Part shown: in pieces, positions 17,885 to 26,718 of the stretch
How the letters are laid out: each line of letters begins with the position of its first letter
How positions within the stretch are numbered: position 1 is the first letter of the stretch
Assembly (NCBI GenBank): GCA_044228685.1
Contig: JBGAUL010000002.1
Span: forward strand, 1-64,000
DNA length: 64,000 nt
Origin: JBBATK01 sp044228685
GTDB taxonomy: Bacteria; Bacteroidota; Ignavibacteria; Kapaibacteriales; NICIL-2
Reading direction: 5' to 3'
Program-made: the position numbers and the translations under genes
The notes under the pieces: model-generated
Database searches by the model: none
Seen by the model: the letters and a program-made list of their open reading frames with translations, nothing else
Told to the model about the DNA's origin: nothing

Positions 17885-19342
17885 TTACTTTCGTTGTCCG
17901 GCGATCCATGTCCGAGCACTCAACACAGACTCCTCAGTGCTGGTGGTTGCAACATCCGGCACAAGCGCTGCACTATAATTCTGAGCTTGCAGATTTTGAA
18001 TCATTCCACACGACAAACTCACAAGCGAGCCATCACTCAACTTGAAAGCACTACTGCGCATTGCAGGCGATTTTGTTCTCTGACCAAAGCAACGAGCACT
18101 TGCTCGCGTCTTCAATGCCACAATCCCGGCAAGAGCAGCTTGTTGGGTTGATGAAGATTGCAATACTGCAAGCGCACGTGTTGAATCCAGCAGATGATAG
18201 GCACTCGATTTCATGCGAAATGCATTTTCATTGCTCCAACCGCATGATGCGTCAGTGCAGGTGTATTCGAGTTTGGTGCTGTCGTTGATTGCTGACTTAA
18301 ACACAATGCCTTTTGCCATCAACGGACTGAGTTCTGCCATGAGCAAATTCAGGTTGTTTCCCTGACACGCACGCAGATCAATTATCCATCCACGAATACT
18401 CGGTCTATCAAAGAGCTTGAATAAGCGATGCGTGGAATCAACAACGCGCTGCATTTCCGCGTCGCTGACTAGTGGGAGCGTACTTATGCGAAGCATGAGA
18501 ATGCTGTCGGCGAAGAGTTCCGGTTTTACAAAGGCAGATGTGCCTGACTCAGTGCGAGACGTCGGACTCTTAGAAGCAGCACTACTTGATCCTAATTCTG
18601 AGGAGCTTGTAAAGCTGCAGTGTTCGTCTAGACAATAGCAGATGTAGCGCTTGAGCACAGTGTTGATGGTTGCTTTGTCGCTGTGTCCGCCACAGAGTAC
18701 CAATGCTTGATCACGGAGTTGCGACACCTTGACGGTATCACGTCCGATCCAATTCTTGCTAACAATTGTGAAGAACTCATCCAAGTATTTCTGCGTCACT
18801 GGCGGACAAGCAGTGTTCGGCAAACTCAGTTCTTTGACTTCAACATCGTCAATCCAAACATCGCCGACGCCATTCATTTCAATGCACAATGACAAACGAA
18901 AGCAGGCAGTATCGAGATAGAACTCACCATCCATCGAACGCCAGGCGGAACTGCTGTTGATTTCCGCGAGAGTTCCTCCGCAGAGTTGTTGTCCGCTTTT
19001 GGAATAACAACGCGCTGATAAAGCCACGAGTCCTTTTAAACCATCCGCGCGCAACCAGCAATGCATCAGATATCGACGAAGCTTTGGACTGCGCAGAGGC
19101 AGATCGTTGTAAACCAGACACGAACCACTTTCACCGGCACCGCGCAAGTAGAGTGAGCTCAATCCCTGATGATGCACGGTGTCCAATCGACATACAATGC
19201 CGCTCCTCTCGCATGACCAGCCGACTGCACCGCTGCTGCTGCTTGCATCGCTGAGTTCAAATCCGGAATTGGGAATACGCATCTGTGCCTGAGCTGATTG
19301 CATCAGCGCAAAGCAGAGAAAGAGGAACAGGAGTTTTCGCAT
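17885..19342 (-). CDS. exported S41 (tail-specific) peptidase-like protein, probably inactive
   Basis: A 485-residue secreted protein. Residues 1-19 are a signal peptide (ending Q-S-A-Q-A). Residues about 20-165 look like a galactose-binding-type beta-sandwich (R-I-P-N-S-G-F-E-L opening, W-I-D-D-V-E-V closing, as in CBM4/9-like modules). From about 180 the order of elements follows S41 peptidases: a helical start, S-I-L-M-L-R-I-S-T-L, then R-G-W-I-I-D-L-R-A-C-Q-G-N-N, which is the W-x-x-D-L-R-x-N-x-G-G equivalent, and A-L-A-V-L-Q-S-S-S-T. In active enzymes the last is followed by A-S-A-x-E with the catalytic Ser; here the position reads T399-Q400-Q401. It is therefore likely a pseudo-protease. 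A strong hairpin separates it from nifJ upstream. Confidence 0.6.
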   Translation of the reverse strand: MRKLLFLFLCFALMQSAQAQMRIPNSGFELSDASSSSGAVGWSCERSGIVCRLDTVHHQGLSSLYLRGAGESGSCLVYNDLPLRSPKLRRYLMHCWLRADGLKGLVALSARCYSKSGQQLCGGTLAEINSSSAWRSMDGEFYLDTACFRLSLCIEMNGVGDVWIDDVEVKELSLPNTACPPVTQKYLDEFFTIVSKNWIGRDTVKVSQLRDQALVLCGGHSDKATINTVLKRYICYCLDEHCSFTSSSELGSSSAASKSPTSRTESGTSAFVKPELFADSILMLRISTLPLVSDAEMQRVVDSTHRLFKLFDRPSIRGWIIDLRACQGNNLNLLMAELSPLMAKGIVFKSAINDSTKLEYTCTDASCGWSNENAFRMKSSAYHLLDSTRALAVLQSSSTQQAALAGIVALKTRASARCFGQRTKSPAMRSSAFKLSDGSLVSLSCGMIQNLQAQNYSAALVPDVATTSTEESVLSARTWIAGQRK

Positions 19343-19354
19343 GGAGCAAATTAC

Positions 19355-19384
19355 GTCGGGAATGATCCTCAGACCATTCCCGAC
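19355..19384 (-). terminator. hairpin between nifJ and the downstream gene
   Basis: A perfect 10-base stem (GTCGGGAATG at 19355-19364 with CATTCCCGAC at 19375-19384) and a 10-base loop lie just beyond the nifJ stop codon on the minus strand, ending 13 bases before the next start codon. Only a short T-rich stretch (GTAATTT) follows, so it may be a partial terminator or an mRNA 3' end stabiliser. Confidence 0.6.
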
Positions 19385-19392
19385 ATAATCAC

Positions 19393-22300
19393 TTAAAGAG
19401 CTTTTAACATATTCATGCGCTCAATCTTCTGCTGAAGATCTGCACTCGCATGAGTCAGGAATTCCGATGCCACATCGGGATGTTGCTTGCGAATCAGATT
19501 AAATCGATTTTCTTGATAGAGGAAGTCAGCCAGCGGCATTGATGGATCTTTAGAATCCACGATAAATCTCTTGCCCTTTTCGTTCAGAGGATTGTAACGG
19601 AAGAGTTGCCAATAACCAGACTTGACGGCGTGATCTTGTTGATCGAGACCACACGACATATCGTAGCCGTGAGCAATGCAGTGCGAATAGGCAATGATCA
19701 ACGACGGACCAGGGAATGCTTCGGCTTCCATAATAGTCTTGACGGTATGCGTATCGTTTGCACCAAATGCAATCTGCGCTACATACACTCCGCCGTGTGC
19801 AATTGCCTGCCAAGCCAAATCCTTCTTGGTTGTGGTCTTGCCATTGATACTAAACTTAGCGCTCGCACCAAGTGGTGAAGCCTTTGATTTCTGGCCGCCG
19901 GTGTTAGAGTAGACTTCTGTGTCGAGGACGAGGATATTGACTTTCTCTCCTGTGGACAAGACATGATCGAGTCCGCTGAAACCAATATCATAAGCCCAAC
20001 CATCGCCGCCAATAATCCAAATCGACTTTGATTCGAGAAACTCTGCGACGCCTAAGAGTCGTTGCGCTTCGCGACTAGTCATGGTGCGCAGCACGCGCTT
20101 GAGTTCGTGCACGCTTTGTCTCTGACGACGAATTGCCGCGTCATCAGAAGCGTGATCACTGAGAATTCGATCTGCTAAATCCGCTCCCACTTCATCACGC
20201 AACTCTCGAAGCAAAGACTCAGCCATGTCGCGCTTTTTGTCGGTAGCGAGTTTGATACCGAGACCGAACTCGGCATTGTCTTCGAAGAGTGAATTCGCCC
20301 ATGCCGGACCGTGTCCCTCGGCATTGGTCGACCACGGCGTTGTCGGAAGATTACCACCAAAGATCGACGAGCATCCGGTTGCATTGGCAACGATCATACG
20401 ATCACCAAAGAGTTGGGTAAGCAGTTTGATATATGGCGTTTCACCGCAACCACTGCACGCACCTGAGAATTCAAAGAGTGGTTCGAGGAATTGAGAGCCT
20501 TTGACGCTTTGGTGATTGACGCGTGAACGATCGATGTCAGGTAGCGAGAGGAAGTACTCCCAGTTCTCGCGTTCAGCATCGATCAATCCCATCTTATCAA
20601 TCATGTTGATTGCTTTATGTCCGGTCTCGGTTTTGCTTTCAATCGGACAAACCTCAACGCACAAGCGACATCCCGTACAATCTTCGACTGATACCTGCAG
20701 CGTGTACACTTCTGCATCGCGTTGGAATTCCTTACCTACCGGAGTATGATGCTTGAAGCTCTGTGGTGCTTCGTTCAACAACTCTTTGTCGTAGACCTTG
20801 CAACGAATTGCAGCATGCGGACATACTAGGAAGCACTTACCGCATTGTGAGCACAGCGCTTCATCCCACACCGGCACTTCATCAGCGATATTTCGTTTCT
20901 CCCACTTCGTGGTTGCCGATGGGAATGTTCCATCAATTGGGAATGCACTGACCGGCAGTTCATCTCCTTCACCGGCAATGATTTTTCCGAGCACGTGCTG
21001 AACGAAATCAGGCGCGTCACCGTGAATTGCTGCTTCGCTTTGCTTGGTGCCAATGTCGAAGTGCGAATAATCGACTTCGTGCAGATTCGCAAGCGTCTTA
21101 TCGACGGCGACAAAGTTCTTCTTCACGACCGCTTCACCCTTGCGACCATAAGTTTCTGCAATCGCGTCCTTGATGCGTTGAATGGCTTCGTCGCGAGGAA
21201 GAATACCCGAGATGGCAAAGAAGCAGGTCTGAAGAATGGTATTAATACGACTTCCCATCTCCGTCTCGCGCGCAACAGCCGATGCATTGATCACCCACAG
21301 ATGCAGTTTCTTGTGCCAGATCTCTTCTTGGATCTTGCGAGGCAATTCGTTCCATACGCGTTCAACCGCAAAAGGAGAATTCAGCAGGAACACTGCGCCT
21401 TCCTCAGCATCGCGCAGCACATCATATTTCTCGAGATAGTGGAAATGATGACAAGCAACAAAGTTTGCTGAGTTGATGAGATAGGTTGATTGAATTGGAG
21501 CCTTACCGAAACGCAAGTGCGAGACGGTCAAAGAACCCGACTTCTTGGAATCATAGACAAAGTAACCCTGCACGTAATTGTCAGTGGTGTCGCCGATGAT
21601 CTTGATAGAATTCTTATTGGCACTTACCGTTCCGTCAGCACCCAATCCAAAGAACAAACCGCGGAAGAGATGCTGCTTTTCGAGCGAGAATGATTTGTCA
21701 TAGCTCAGACTCTGGTGTGTAACGTCATCATCAATACCAATGCTAAAGTGACGCCGCGGTTTCTCAGCAGTCAGTTCGCGGAAAATGCTCATCACCATTG
21801 CGGGATTGAATTCCTTTGATGCCAGACCGTAACGTCCGCCAATGATCTTTGGCAGCACGCGACCGTTCCACTCATCACCTTCCAACAAAGCATTCACCAC
21901 ATCTTGATATAATGGTTCGCCAATCGCGCCGGCGTCTTTGCAGCGATCAAGCACTGCGATGGAATGTACGCTCTTGGGTAGTGCAGCAAGAAAATGCTTT
22001 GTAGGGAAAGGACGATAGAGATGAATGCAAACGACACCAATTCGTTCGCCGCGCTCGAGCAGGTAGTCGACGGTTTCGAGAACAGCGCCGGTTGCAGAAC
22101 CCATAATGATAATCACGCGTTCGGCTTCGGGATGACCGTGATACTGCACAAGTTCATAGTGACGACCATTGAGCTTTTCAAATTCAGCCATGCAATCTTC
22201 AACGATGCCGGGAACGGCTTCGTAGTAGAGATTGGCAGCTTCACGACTTTGAAAAAACACATCCGGATTCTGCGCTGTGCCGCGGATGAACGGATGTTCT

Positions 22301-22974
22301 GGATTCAACGCGCGTTTGCGGTGAGCGGCAACGTCTTCGTCACGGATCATGGCAGCGATTGCATCATCACTGATGACATCCACCATATTCAATTCATGTG
22401 ATGTACGAAATCCATCAAAGATGTTCAAGAATGGAATGCGCGAACGGAAGGTCGCTGCGGTGGCAATCATTGCCATGTCCATTGCTTCCTGCGGACTATT
22501 ACCAAACAACATTGCGAAGCCTGTTGAACGAACCGCCATCACATCACTGTGATCACCAAAAATGCTCAGCGCATGCGTTGCAATTGTGCGCGCCGCGATG
22601 TGAAACACAGTTGGTGTTAGTTCACCGGCAATCTTGTACATGTTCGGGATCATGAGCAACAATCCCTGCGACGAAGTAAAGGTGGATGACAGTGCGCCAC
22701 CGGCAAGTGCGCCGTGAATTGCGCCTGCAGCACCGGCTTCACTCTGCATTTCAATGACGCGCGGTACTTGACCATAGATATTGCGAATTCCTTCGCCCGA
22801 CCACTCGTCGCAATGCTCGCCCATCGCCGACGAAGGCGTAATGGGATAAATCGCACACACTTCCGAGGTCTTGTATGCTATCCACGAAGCCGCCTCATTG
22901 CCATCCATAATGGCCACGTTCTTTGTTGTTTGCTCGTTAGCGGTTTCAGAAACCGCTTGCAGGATGGTTTCCAT
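19393..22974 (-). CDS. nifJ: pyruvate:ferredoxin (flavodoxin) oxidoreductase
   Basis: A single-chain PFOR of 1,193 residues, the normal length. It oxidises pyruvate and CoA to acetyl-CoA and CO2 and reduces ferredoxin or flavodoxin in the cytoplasm, or runs in reverse for CO2 fixation. Domain I opens with A-I-Y-P-I-T-P-S-S near residue 45; two [4Fe-4S] motifs are C708/C711/C714/C718 and C766/C769/C772/C776; the third, proximal cluster starts at G-A-C-S-G-C-G-E-T-P-Y; the thiamine diphosphate site shows G-G-D-G-W-A-Y-D-I-G and L-D-T-E-V-Y-S-N-T-G-G-Q. The ATG at 22974 has AGGAG five bases upstream. A TTG 17 codons earlier lies within the predicted promoter and is rejected. The promoter carries a 12-base palindrome, suggesting repression by a redox or metabolic regulator. 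Confidence 0.95.
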   Translation of the reverse strand: METILQAVSETANEQTTKNVAIMDGNEAASWIAYKTSEVCAIYPITPSSAMGEHCDEWSGEGIRNIYGQVPRVIEMQSEAGAAGAIHGALAGGALSSTFTSSQGLLLMIPNMYKIAGELTPTVFHIAARTIATHALSIFGDHSDVMAVRSTGFAMLFGNSPQEAMDMAMIATAATFRSRIPFLNIFDGFRTSHELNMVDVISDDAIAAMIRDEDVAAHRKRALNPEHPFIRGTAQNPDVFFQSREAANLYYEAVPGIVEDCMAEFEKLNGRHYELVQYHGHPEAERVIIIMGSATGAVLETVDYLLERGERIGVVCIHLYRPFPTKHFLAALPKSVHSIAVLDRCKDAGAIGEPLYQDVVNALLEGDEWNGRVLPKIIGGRYGLASKEFNPAMVMSIFRELTAEKPRRHFSIGIDDDVTHQSLSYDKSFSLEKQHLFRGLFFGLGADGTVSANKNSIKIIGDTTDNYVQGYFVYDSKKSGSLTVSHLRFGKAPIQSTYLINSANFVACHHFHYLEKYDVLRDAEEGAVFLLNSPFAVERVWNELPRKIQEEIWHKKLHLWVINASAVARETEMGSRINTILQTCFFAISGILPRDEAIQRIKDAIAETYGRKGEAVVKKNFVAVDKTLANLHEVDYSHFDIGTKQSEAAIHGDAPDFVQHVLGKIIAGEGDELPVSAFPIDGTFPSATTKWEKRNIADEVPVWDEALCSQCGKCFLVCPHAAIRCKVYDKELLNEAPQSFKHHTPVGKEFQRDAEVYTLQVSVEDCTGCRLCVEVCPIESKTETGHKAINMIDKMGLIDAERENWEYFLSLPDIDRSRVNHQSVKGSQFLEPLFEFSGACSGCGETPYIKLLTQLFGDRMIVANATGCSSIFGGNLPTTPWSTNAEGHGPAWANSLFEDNAEFGLGIKLATDKKRDMAESLLRELRDEVGADLADRILSDHASDDAAIRRQRQSVHELKRVLRTMTSREAQRLLGVAEFLESKSIWIIGGDGWAYDIGFSGLDHVLSTGEKVNILVLDTEVYSNTGGQKSKASPLGASAKFSINGKTTTKKDLAWQAIAHGGVYVAQIAFGANDTHTVKTIMEAEAFPGPSLIIAYSHCIAHGYDMSCGLDQQDHAVKSGYWQLFRYNPLNEKGKRFIVDSKDPSMPLADFLYQENRFNLIRKQHPDVASEFLTHASADLQQKIERMNMLKAL

Positions 22975-23021
22975 CGAAACTCCTATGAATGATTGATTGC
23001 CGTTTGTCTTGTGAGTCGTTG

Positions 23022-23060
23022 CCAATATACAAGAATTTTCTCAAATAAGACAAATTTGTC
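23022..23060 (-). promoter_or_regulatory. nifJ promoter with overlapping palindromic operator
   Basis: Read on the minus strand, TTTG (23054-23051), a 21-base spacer and TATATTGG (23029-23022) fit the Bacteroidota sigma-A pattern TTTG-N19/21-TAnnTTTG with one mismatch. The -33 element lies within a perfect 12-base palindrome, GACAAATTTGTC at 23049-23060, placed as a repressor operator would be. The regulator is not identified; it does not match the usual Rex or FNR half-sites. Confidence 0.55.
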
Positions 23061-23177
23061 CTTTATTAAAATGAGACAACGCTATCTCTCTGTCTCCATG
23101 CTTAAAAAGGAGTGAACAGACAGCTTGGCTAGCAGCCAGAAAGTGGGTTGTTGATCTGTTCTGTGTAGAGCCCGTTC

Positions 23178-23753
23178 CTAGTGAGATTTGTCGGTCAGAG
23201 ACATTTTTTCTAGCTTTTTAAGAAGATTTACGGCTTTCTTAGCCGTGGCCGGACGTCTATTGTTGCTATGAGTTTTAAGAAATCGTAGAATGGATTTGCG
23301 TGCGGAGGGTTTGCTTGCAAAGGTTGGTAACGATTCAATCACTTTACCAATGACGATGTTTCTGCATTCGGATGTTTCGAAGTGCTTTTGATCGAGGGAC
23401 AAGAGAATGGGTAGAAGTTGTGATTGCAGAGATGGCTTGCTTCGCGCAAAACTCTCCAGCGCGACAATAATGTGGTTTGTTGTGATGAGAGTTGGATTCT
23501 CCAGCAGGCCGAGCAATTCTTGAAGACAGCGCTCGGATTGCTTTGCTGAAAGTTCGGGAGCGCAGCTGGCGATGAGGTCAATCCCTGTCCATTGAATGAT
23601 CGCATTGTCGCTTTGCACCAGACTCAAGATCTCTTTCCATTGCGGAGCGAATTCATAAGGACGTTCTTGTGCAGCGAGCAGAAGGTTTTTGGCGACTTGA
23701 AATTTCTCTCGTCCGCCGGCTTGCAGTAGCTGCAGATCATGGTGGCTGATCAT
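23178..23753 (-). CDS. HEAT-repeat-like helical protein of unknown function
   Basis: A 191-residue soluble, almost entirely alpha-helical protein. Helical pairs with spaced Leu/Ile (for example L-L-A-A-Q-E-R-P followed by W-K-E-I-L-S-L-V-Q-S-D-N, and I-D-L-I-A-S-C-A-P-E-L-S) look like degenerate HEAT/ARM units; the C-terminus is basic (R-R-P-A-T-A-K-K-A). No catalytic motif is seen. Such proteins usually scaffold other proteins. It is transcribed away from nifJ's promoter on the same strand, 131 bases downstream of the histidine kinase gene, and could be the last gene of that signalling operon. Confidence 0.6.
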   Translation of the reverse strand: MISHHDLQLLQAGGREKFQVAKNLLLAAQERPYEFAPQWKEILSLVQSDNAIIQWTGIDLIASCAPELSAKQSERCLQELLGLLENPTLITTNHIIVALESFARSKPSLQSQLLPILLSLDQKHFETSECRNIVIGKVIESLPTFASKPSARKSILRFLKTHSNNRRPATAKKAVNLLKKLEKMSLTDKSH

Positions 23754-23884
23754 GGCAGTTCCTGAGAGGTGAATTGTAGTGAAGTTGAGTTGAGATTGTG
23801 TGCTGAGTCTGCAAACTCAGAGCACAGTGTCACATTCAACGCAGTACAAAACTACGGAGCATGTGTGTAGAATTGTTCTGTTGA

Positions 23885-25183
23885 TTATGCAACGCAGTTG
23901 ATGGCGCGGGGTACGTCCAACGTGACCCGAGTTCCCTGTTCCGGTTGCGAGTCGAAGTGCAGTTTGCAATTATAGATATCGGCAATTTTTTGAACGATAG
24001 CCAGACCCAGTCCCATGCCTTGTTGTTCATGCACTGCTCGTTCAAACTGCGCGTAAGCCTGTATGCTTTCGATCTGTTCAGGAGTCATGCCGCGTCCGCG
24101 GTCGTTGACTTCCAAATGATAGTAACGAGAGCTCGGATATGCACGGAGCGTAACTGTGCTGCCGAGCGGAGAATATTTCAATGCATTATCAACAAGTTCT
24201 TCGATGAGCTTTTGAAAATGCTGCTCAGCCATTGCAATTTCACAGTCCTTGATATCCAACAGCAAATCATTGTGTCTACCGGCAGCTTCACATCGATAAC
24301 TGGCGATGTTCTCGATCATCAGTTTAATCTGTCCGGTTGACTGAGCGAGCAGAGCACTGAGCTCAGCTTGATTTGTGGCGGTAATTGCAAGACGCGAGTA
24401 GTAGAGGTAATTCTCGAACAAACGATTGAGACGACGTCCGGCATCTTGGATATCATGCAGCATCTCACTTGCTTCTTGCACATCAATCTCTGAGAAGTGA
24501 TTCAGCATGTAACCGGTAAAACCAAGAATGGTATTGATCGGAGTGCGTACTTCGTGAGGAATTGACATGTTGATGTTTGTCTTCAGATCCTCCATACGAT
24601 CCTGCAACTGCTTGGTTGTTTCGACCAGCTTGATGGTTCGCGAAGCTATTTGCTGACGTAGGATATCATCCAGTCGACGATTCGTTTCCAGAAACATCGA
24701 GTTCTCAAGCATGTGAGAGAACATCTGGGTGAAGTAGCCATATTTCTTCTGCATCATTGGCGACAGAAGCTGGGAGTCGGTTGATGATGACACGAGCAAC
24801 AAACCCAGTACACCGCGTGCACCAAGCATGGGAACAAGCATGAAGGATTGTTCGTCGCCATCTTCGAGTCGAGATGAAATAAGATGTCCTTCACTGAGTG
24901 CTGTACCTACGGCACCATTACAAAGCAGTCCGGCAAATTTCTGCTGAGCCTCGTTTTGCAATTCCTTTGGACGCGTAGCGCTGTGATCGAACTCGAAGGT
25001 GTCATCGTTCATCATGAACAATGAAGCAAAGTGCGAGTAGGGCAAGCCGGCGAAGACGTTCAAGCCTTCGTTGATGATATGCGCAACGTGAGTATTGCGC
25101 GCGCATGCCTTGGTGTAGTCTTCTACTGCTTGGTAGAAACTCTGCTGCATCAATTCGCTATGATCTGTTGTCGTTTGCGACAT
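23885..25183 (-). CDS. cytoplasmic GAF-domain sensor histidine kinase
   Basis: A 432-residue soluble histidine kinase with no membrane segments. An N-terminal GAF-like sensor domain (about 30-150) is followed by a coiled-coil stretch (160-205). The H-box S-I-P-H-E-V-R-T-P puts the phosphorylated His at 210; the ATPase domain has the N-box around N333 (E-L-V-D-N-A-L-K-Y), the G1 box D-R-G-R-G-M at 361-366 and the G2 box G-M-G-L-G-L-A-I-V at 389-397. Beginning 14 bases past the HDOD gene, it belongs to a three-gene module. No response regulator is encoded beside it, so its partner must lie elsewhere. The GAF ligand is unknown. Confidence 0.9.
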   Translation of the reverse strand: MSQTTTDHSELMQQSFYQAVEDYTKACARNTHVAHIINEGLNVFAGLPYSHFASLFMMNDDTFEFDHSATRPKELQNEAQQKFAGLLCNGAVGTALSEGHLISSRLEDGDEQSFMLVPMLGARGVLGLLLVSSSTDSQLLSPMMQKKYGYFTQMFSHMLENSMFLETNRRLDDILRQQIASRTIKLVETTKQLQDRMEDLKTNINMSIPHEVRTPINTILGFTGYMLNHFSEIDVQEASEMLHDIQDAGRRLNRLFENYLYYSRLAITATNQAELSALLAQSTGQIKLMIENIASYRCEAAGRHNDLLLDIKDCEIAMAEQHFQKLIEELVDNALKYSPLGSTVTLRAYPSSRYYHLEVNDRGRGMTPEQIESIQAYAQFERAVHEQQGMGLGLAIVQKIADIYNCKLHFDSQPEQGTRVTLDVPRAINCVA

Positions 25184-25197
25184 GCGTGATTGGCTGA

Positions 25198-26049
25198 TTA
25201 TTCGTTCGACAACATGATAGACACCGACTGCTCGTAGTCAGTCATGATTTCCGGCAACAGATTAATGAAAGTGTTGGGTAGCAGATTCATGTGCTTCCAG
25301 ATTTCCTCATTGGGTTGAGGAACGACCGCATCGCCCGGATTGCCAAGTTCCAGCATGCGCGAGATGATGTCGGCAAGGTGAACACACGCGACTTCCATAT
25401 CAAACTCATCATCGACCAGACCAATCTCGTGATAGCGAATAGCACGACAAATCGATTCAGGAAGCAACCACTTGCGTGCGATGAGTTCTCCGATTTCGGT
25501 GTGATTGACACCGAGTATCTGACGCTCGGTTTCGATCAGCGAACTGTTTTGTTCATTCACGATTCTCGAAATGTTCGAGTAATCCATGTAGGCATTTTCT
25601 AAGAAGAACATCTTGCCGATGTCATGCAGCAAACCATTGGTATAGTAGCTATCTACATTGGCAACACGCATCGTCTTGCCGAGCAAGCGTGCAATAACGC
25701 CAACAGCCAAGGAGTGCTTCCACAAGTCGATGATGTTGAAGGCGTGAAACGCGCGGTTCTTATTGAACATGTTGATGACAGAAATTGCCATCACCAAATT
25801 CTTGACTTCGGTATAACCAAGATGAAAGATTGCTTCGCTGATTGATTGGACTCGACCCGGTAGACCGTACACGCTGGAGTTAACTGCTCGAAGAAGTTTG
25901 GCTGCGCAGGCTGGGTCCGACGAGATAGCTGCTGCTAAGTCATGAACTGTCGTTCGAGGATTAGACACCAACTCCAACATCGTCGAATAGATCGATGGCA
26001 GAGTCGGGAAATCATCAATTTTTTCGACCACTTCGTCAAGTGATATCAT
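25198..26049 (-). CDS. HDOD-domain signalling protein
   Basis: A 283-residue protein consisting of an HDOD domain, the non-cyclic-nucleotide-degrading relative of HD-GYP domains found in signalling and motility networks. Features are F-P-T-L-P near residue 14, the helix A-A-K-L-L-R-A-V-N-S at 49-58, I-S-E-A-I-F-H-L-G at 70-78 and H-D at 142-143 in G-L-L-H-D-I-G-K. The start codon overlaps the stop of the upstream gene by one base (TGATG), indicating translational coupling, and the histidine kinase follows after 14 bases. It likely relays or integrates a signal for that kinase. Confidence 0.9.
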   Translation of the reverse strand: MISLDEVVEKIDDFPTLPSIYSTMLELVSNPRTTVHDLAAAISSDPACAAKLLRAVNSSVYGLPGRVQSISEAIFHLGYTEVKNLVMAISVINMFNKNRAFHAFNIIDLWKHSLAVGVIARLLGKTMRVANVDSYYTNGLLHDIGKMFFLENAYMDYSNISRIVNEQNSSLIETERQILGVNHTEIGELIARKWLLPESICRAIRYHEIGLVDDEFDMEVACVHLADIISRMLELGNPGDAVVPQPNEEIWKHMNLLPNTFINLLPEIMTDYEQSVSIMLSNE

Positions 26050-26384
26050 CAGCTATTCCTCGATTTCATTGCCAACACTTGAGCATGACGAGCAATGCCC
26101 ATGTGTATCAGATCTTGTTCGTTGGGATTACGTGCTATCCAATGCAGTCGCTGACGGAGTCGTTCTTCCGCAAGCTTGTAGACTTGATCAGTGATAATCA
26201 GCTCTTGTGAGTCGCCCTCAGTTCGAATCGAAACCGTTCGAACATTCCAGGTTTTGAGCACTCGAACATGCCTGGCATTCAAGGTCGTGCCAGAAGGAAT
26301 AAGGGTTTGTCCGAAGTTGTTGATGACCGGCTCAGACAAAACCTGTCCTACCTCAACCTTGTCCGTTGTTAGCAATACTGCCAT
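26049..26384 (-). CDS. small protein coupled to the HDOD gene
   Basis: A 111-residue soluble protein. The pattern V-G-Q-V-L-S-E-P-V-I-N-N-F-G-Q-T-L-I-P-S-G-T-T-L-style beta-rich start, with V-R-V-L-K-T-W-N-V-R-T-V-S-I after it, resembles the short N-terminal module that precedes HD-GYP/HDOD domains in other bacteria (L-x-x-D-V-x-x-x-x-G-x-x-L-L-x-x-G). Here it is a separate polypeptide, joined to the HDOD gene by a TGATG overlap, so the two products probably work together. ATG 26384 is preferred because GGAA precedes it; an in-frame ATG at 26432 would extend it by 16 residues. Confidence 0.6.
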   Translation of the reverse strand: MAVLLTTDKVEVGQVLSEPVINNFGQTLIPSGTTLNARHVRVLKTWNVRTVSIRTEGDSQELIITDQVYKLAEERLRQRLHWIARNPNEQDLIHMGIARHAQVLAMKSRNS

Positions 26385-26718
26385 GGTGTTTCCGTTCACG
26401 TTGATGCCTGGCTCATGCTCAGGCACTCTCATTTATCGGACTATAAGCTCTATTCGTTAATCCAAAACACGAGAATTTTGAGCTTTTTGGGGCTTGTCCA
26501 GGCTAAAATTGACCTGAATTCGAGTGATTCCCAGGCTGGACTTGAAGTTGGGCAGGCTAATCTCTACGCGGATCAATCAAAGGACTACGAGTTGGAAACA
26601 CTTGAGAGTAGCCAAAGGATCCGAAGAAGCGCAAAGCAGCTAAGGAGAAATCCCTCAAGACTGACTCGAGGGACTCCTTAACATCATGCATTTGTCCAGA
26701 CCATAAGTGCTCAGAGCG
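26385..26718. other. intergenic region with hairpin and short repeats
   Basis: No gene is supported. The hexamer CAGGCT occurs three times between about 26495 and 26560, and a two-part hairpin lies at 26641-26680. The region carries the promoter of the downstream signalling operon (minus strand), but no good -33/-7 pair was recognised. Confidence 0.45.
26641..26680 (-). terminator. two-part hairpin downstream of the BNR/T9SS gene
   Basis: TAAGGAG (26641-26647) pairs with CTCCTTA (26674-26680), and inside it CCCTC (26652-26656) pairs with GAGGG (26668-26672), separated by a small internal loop. It lies 39 bases past the stop codon of the minus-strand gene ending at 26719. No T-run follows directly, so termination is likely but not certain. 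Confidence 0.45.
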
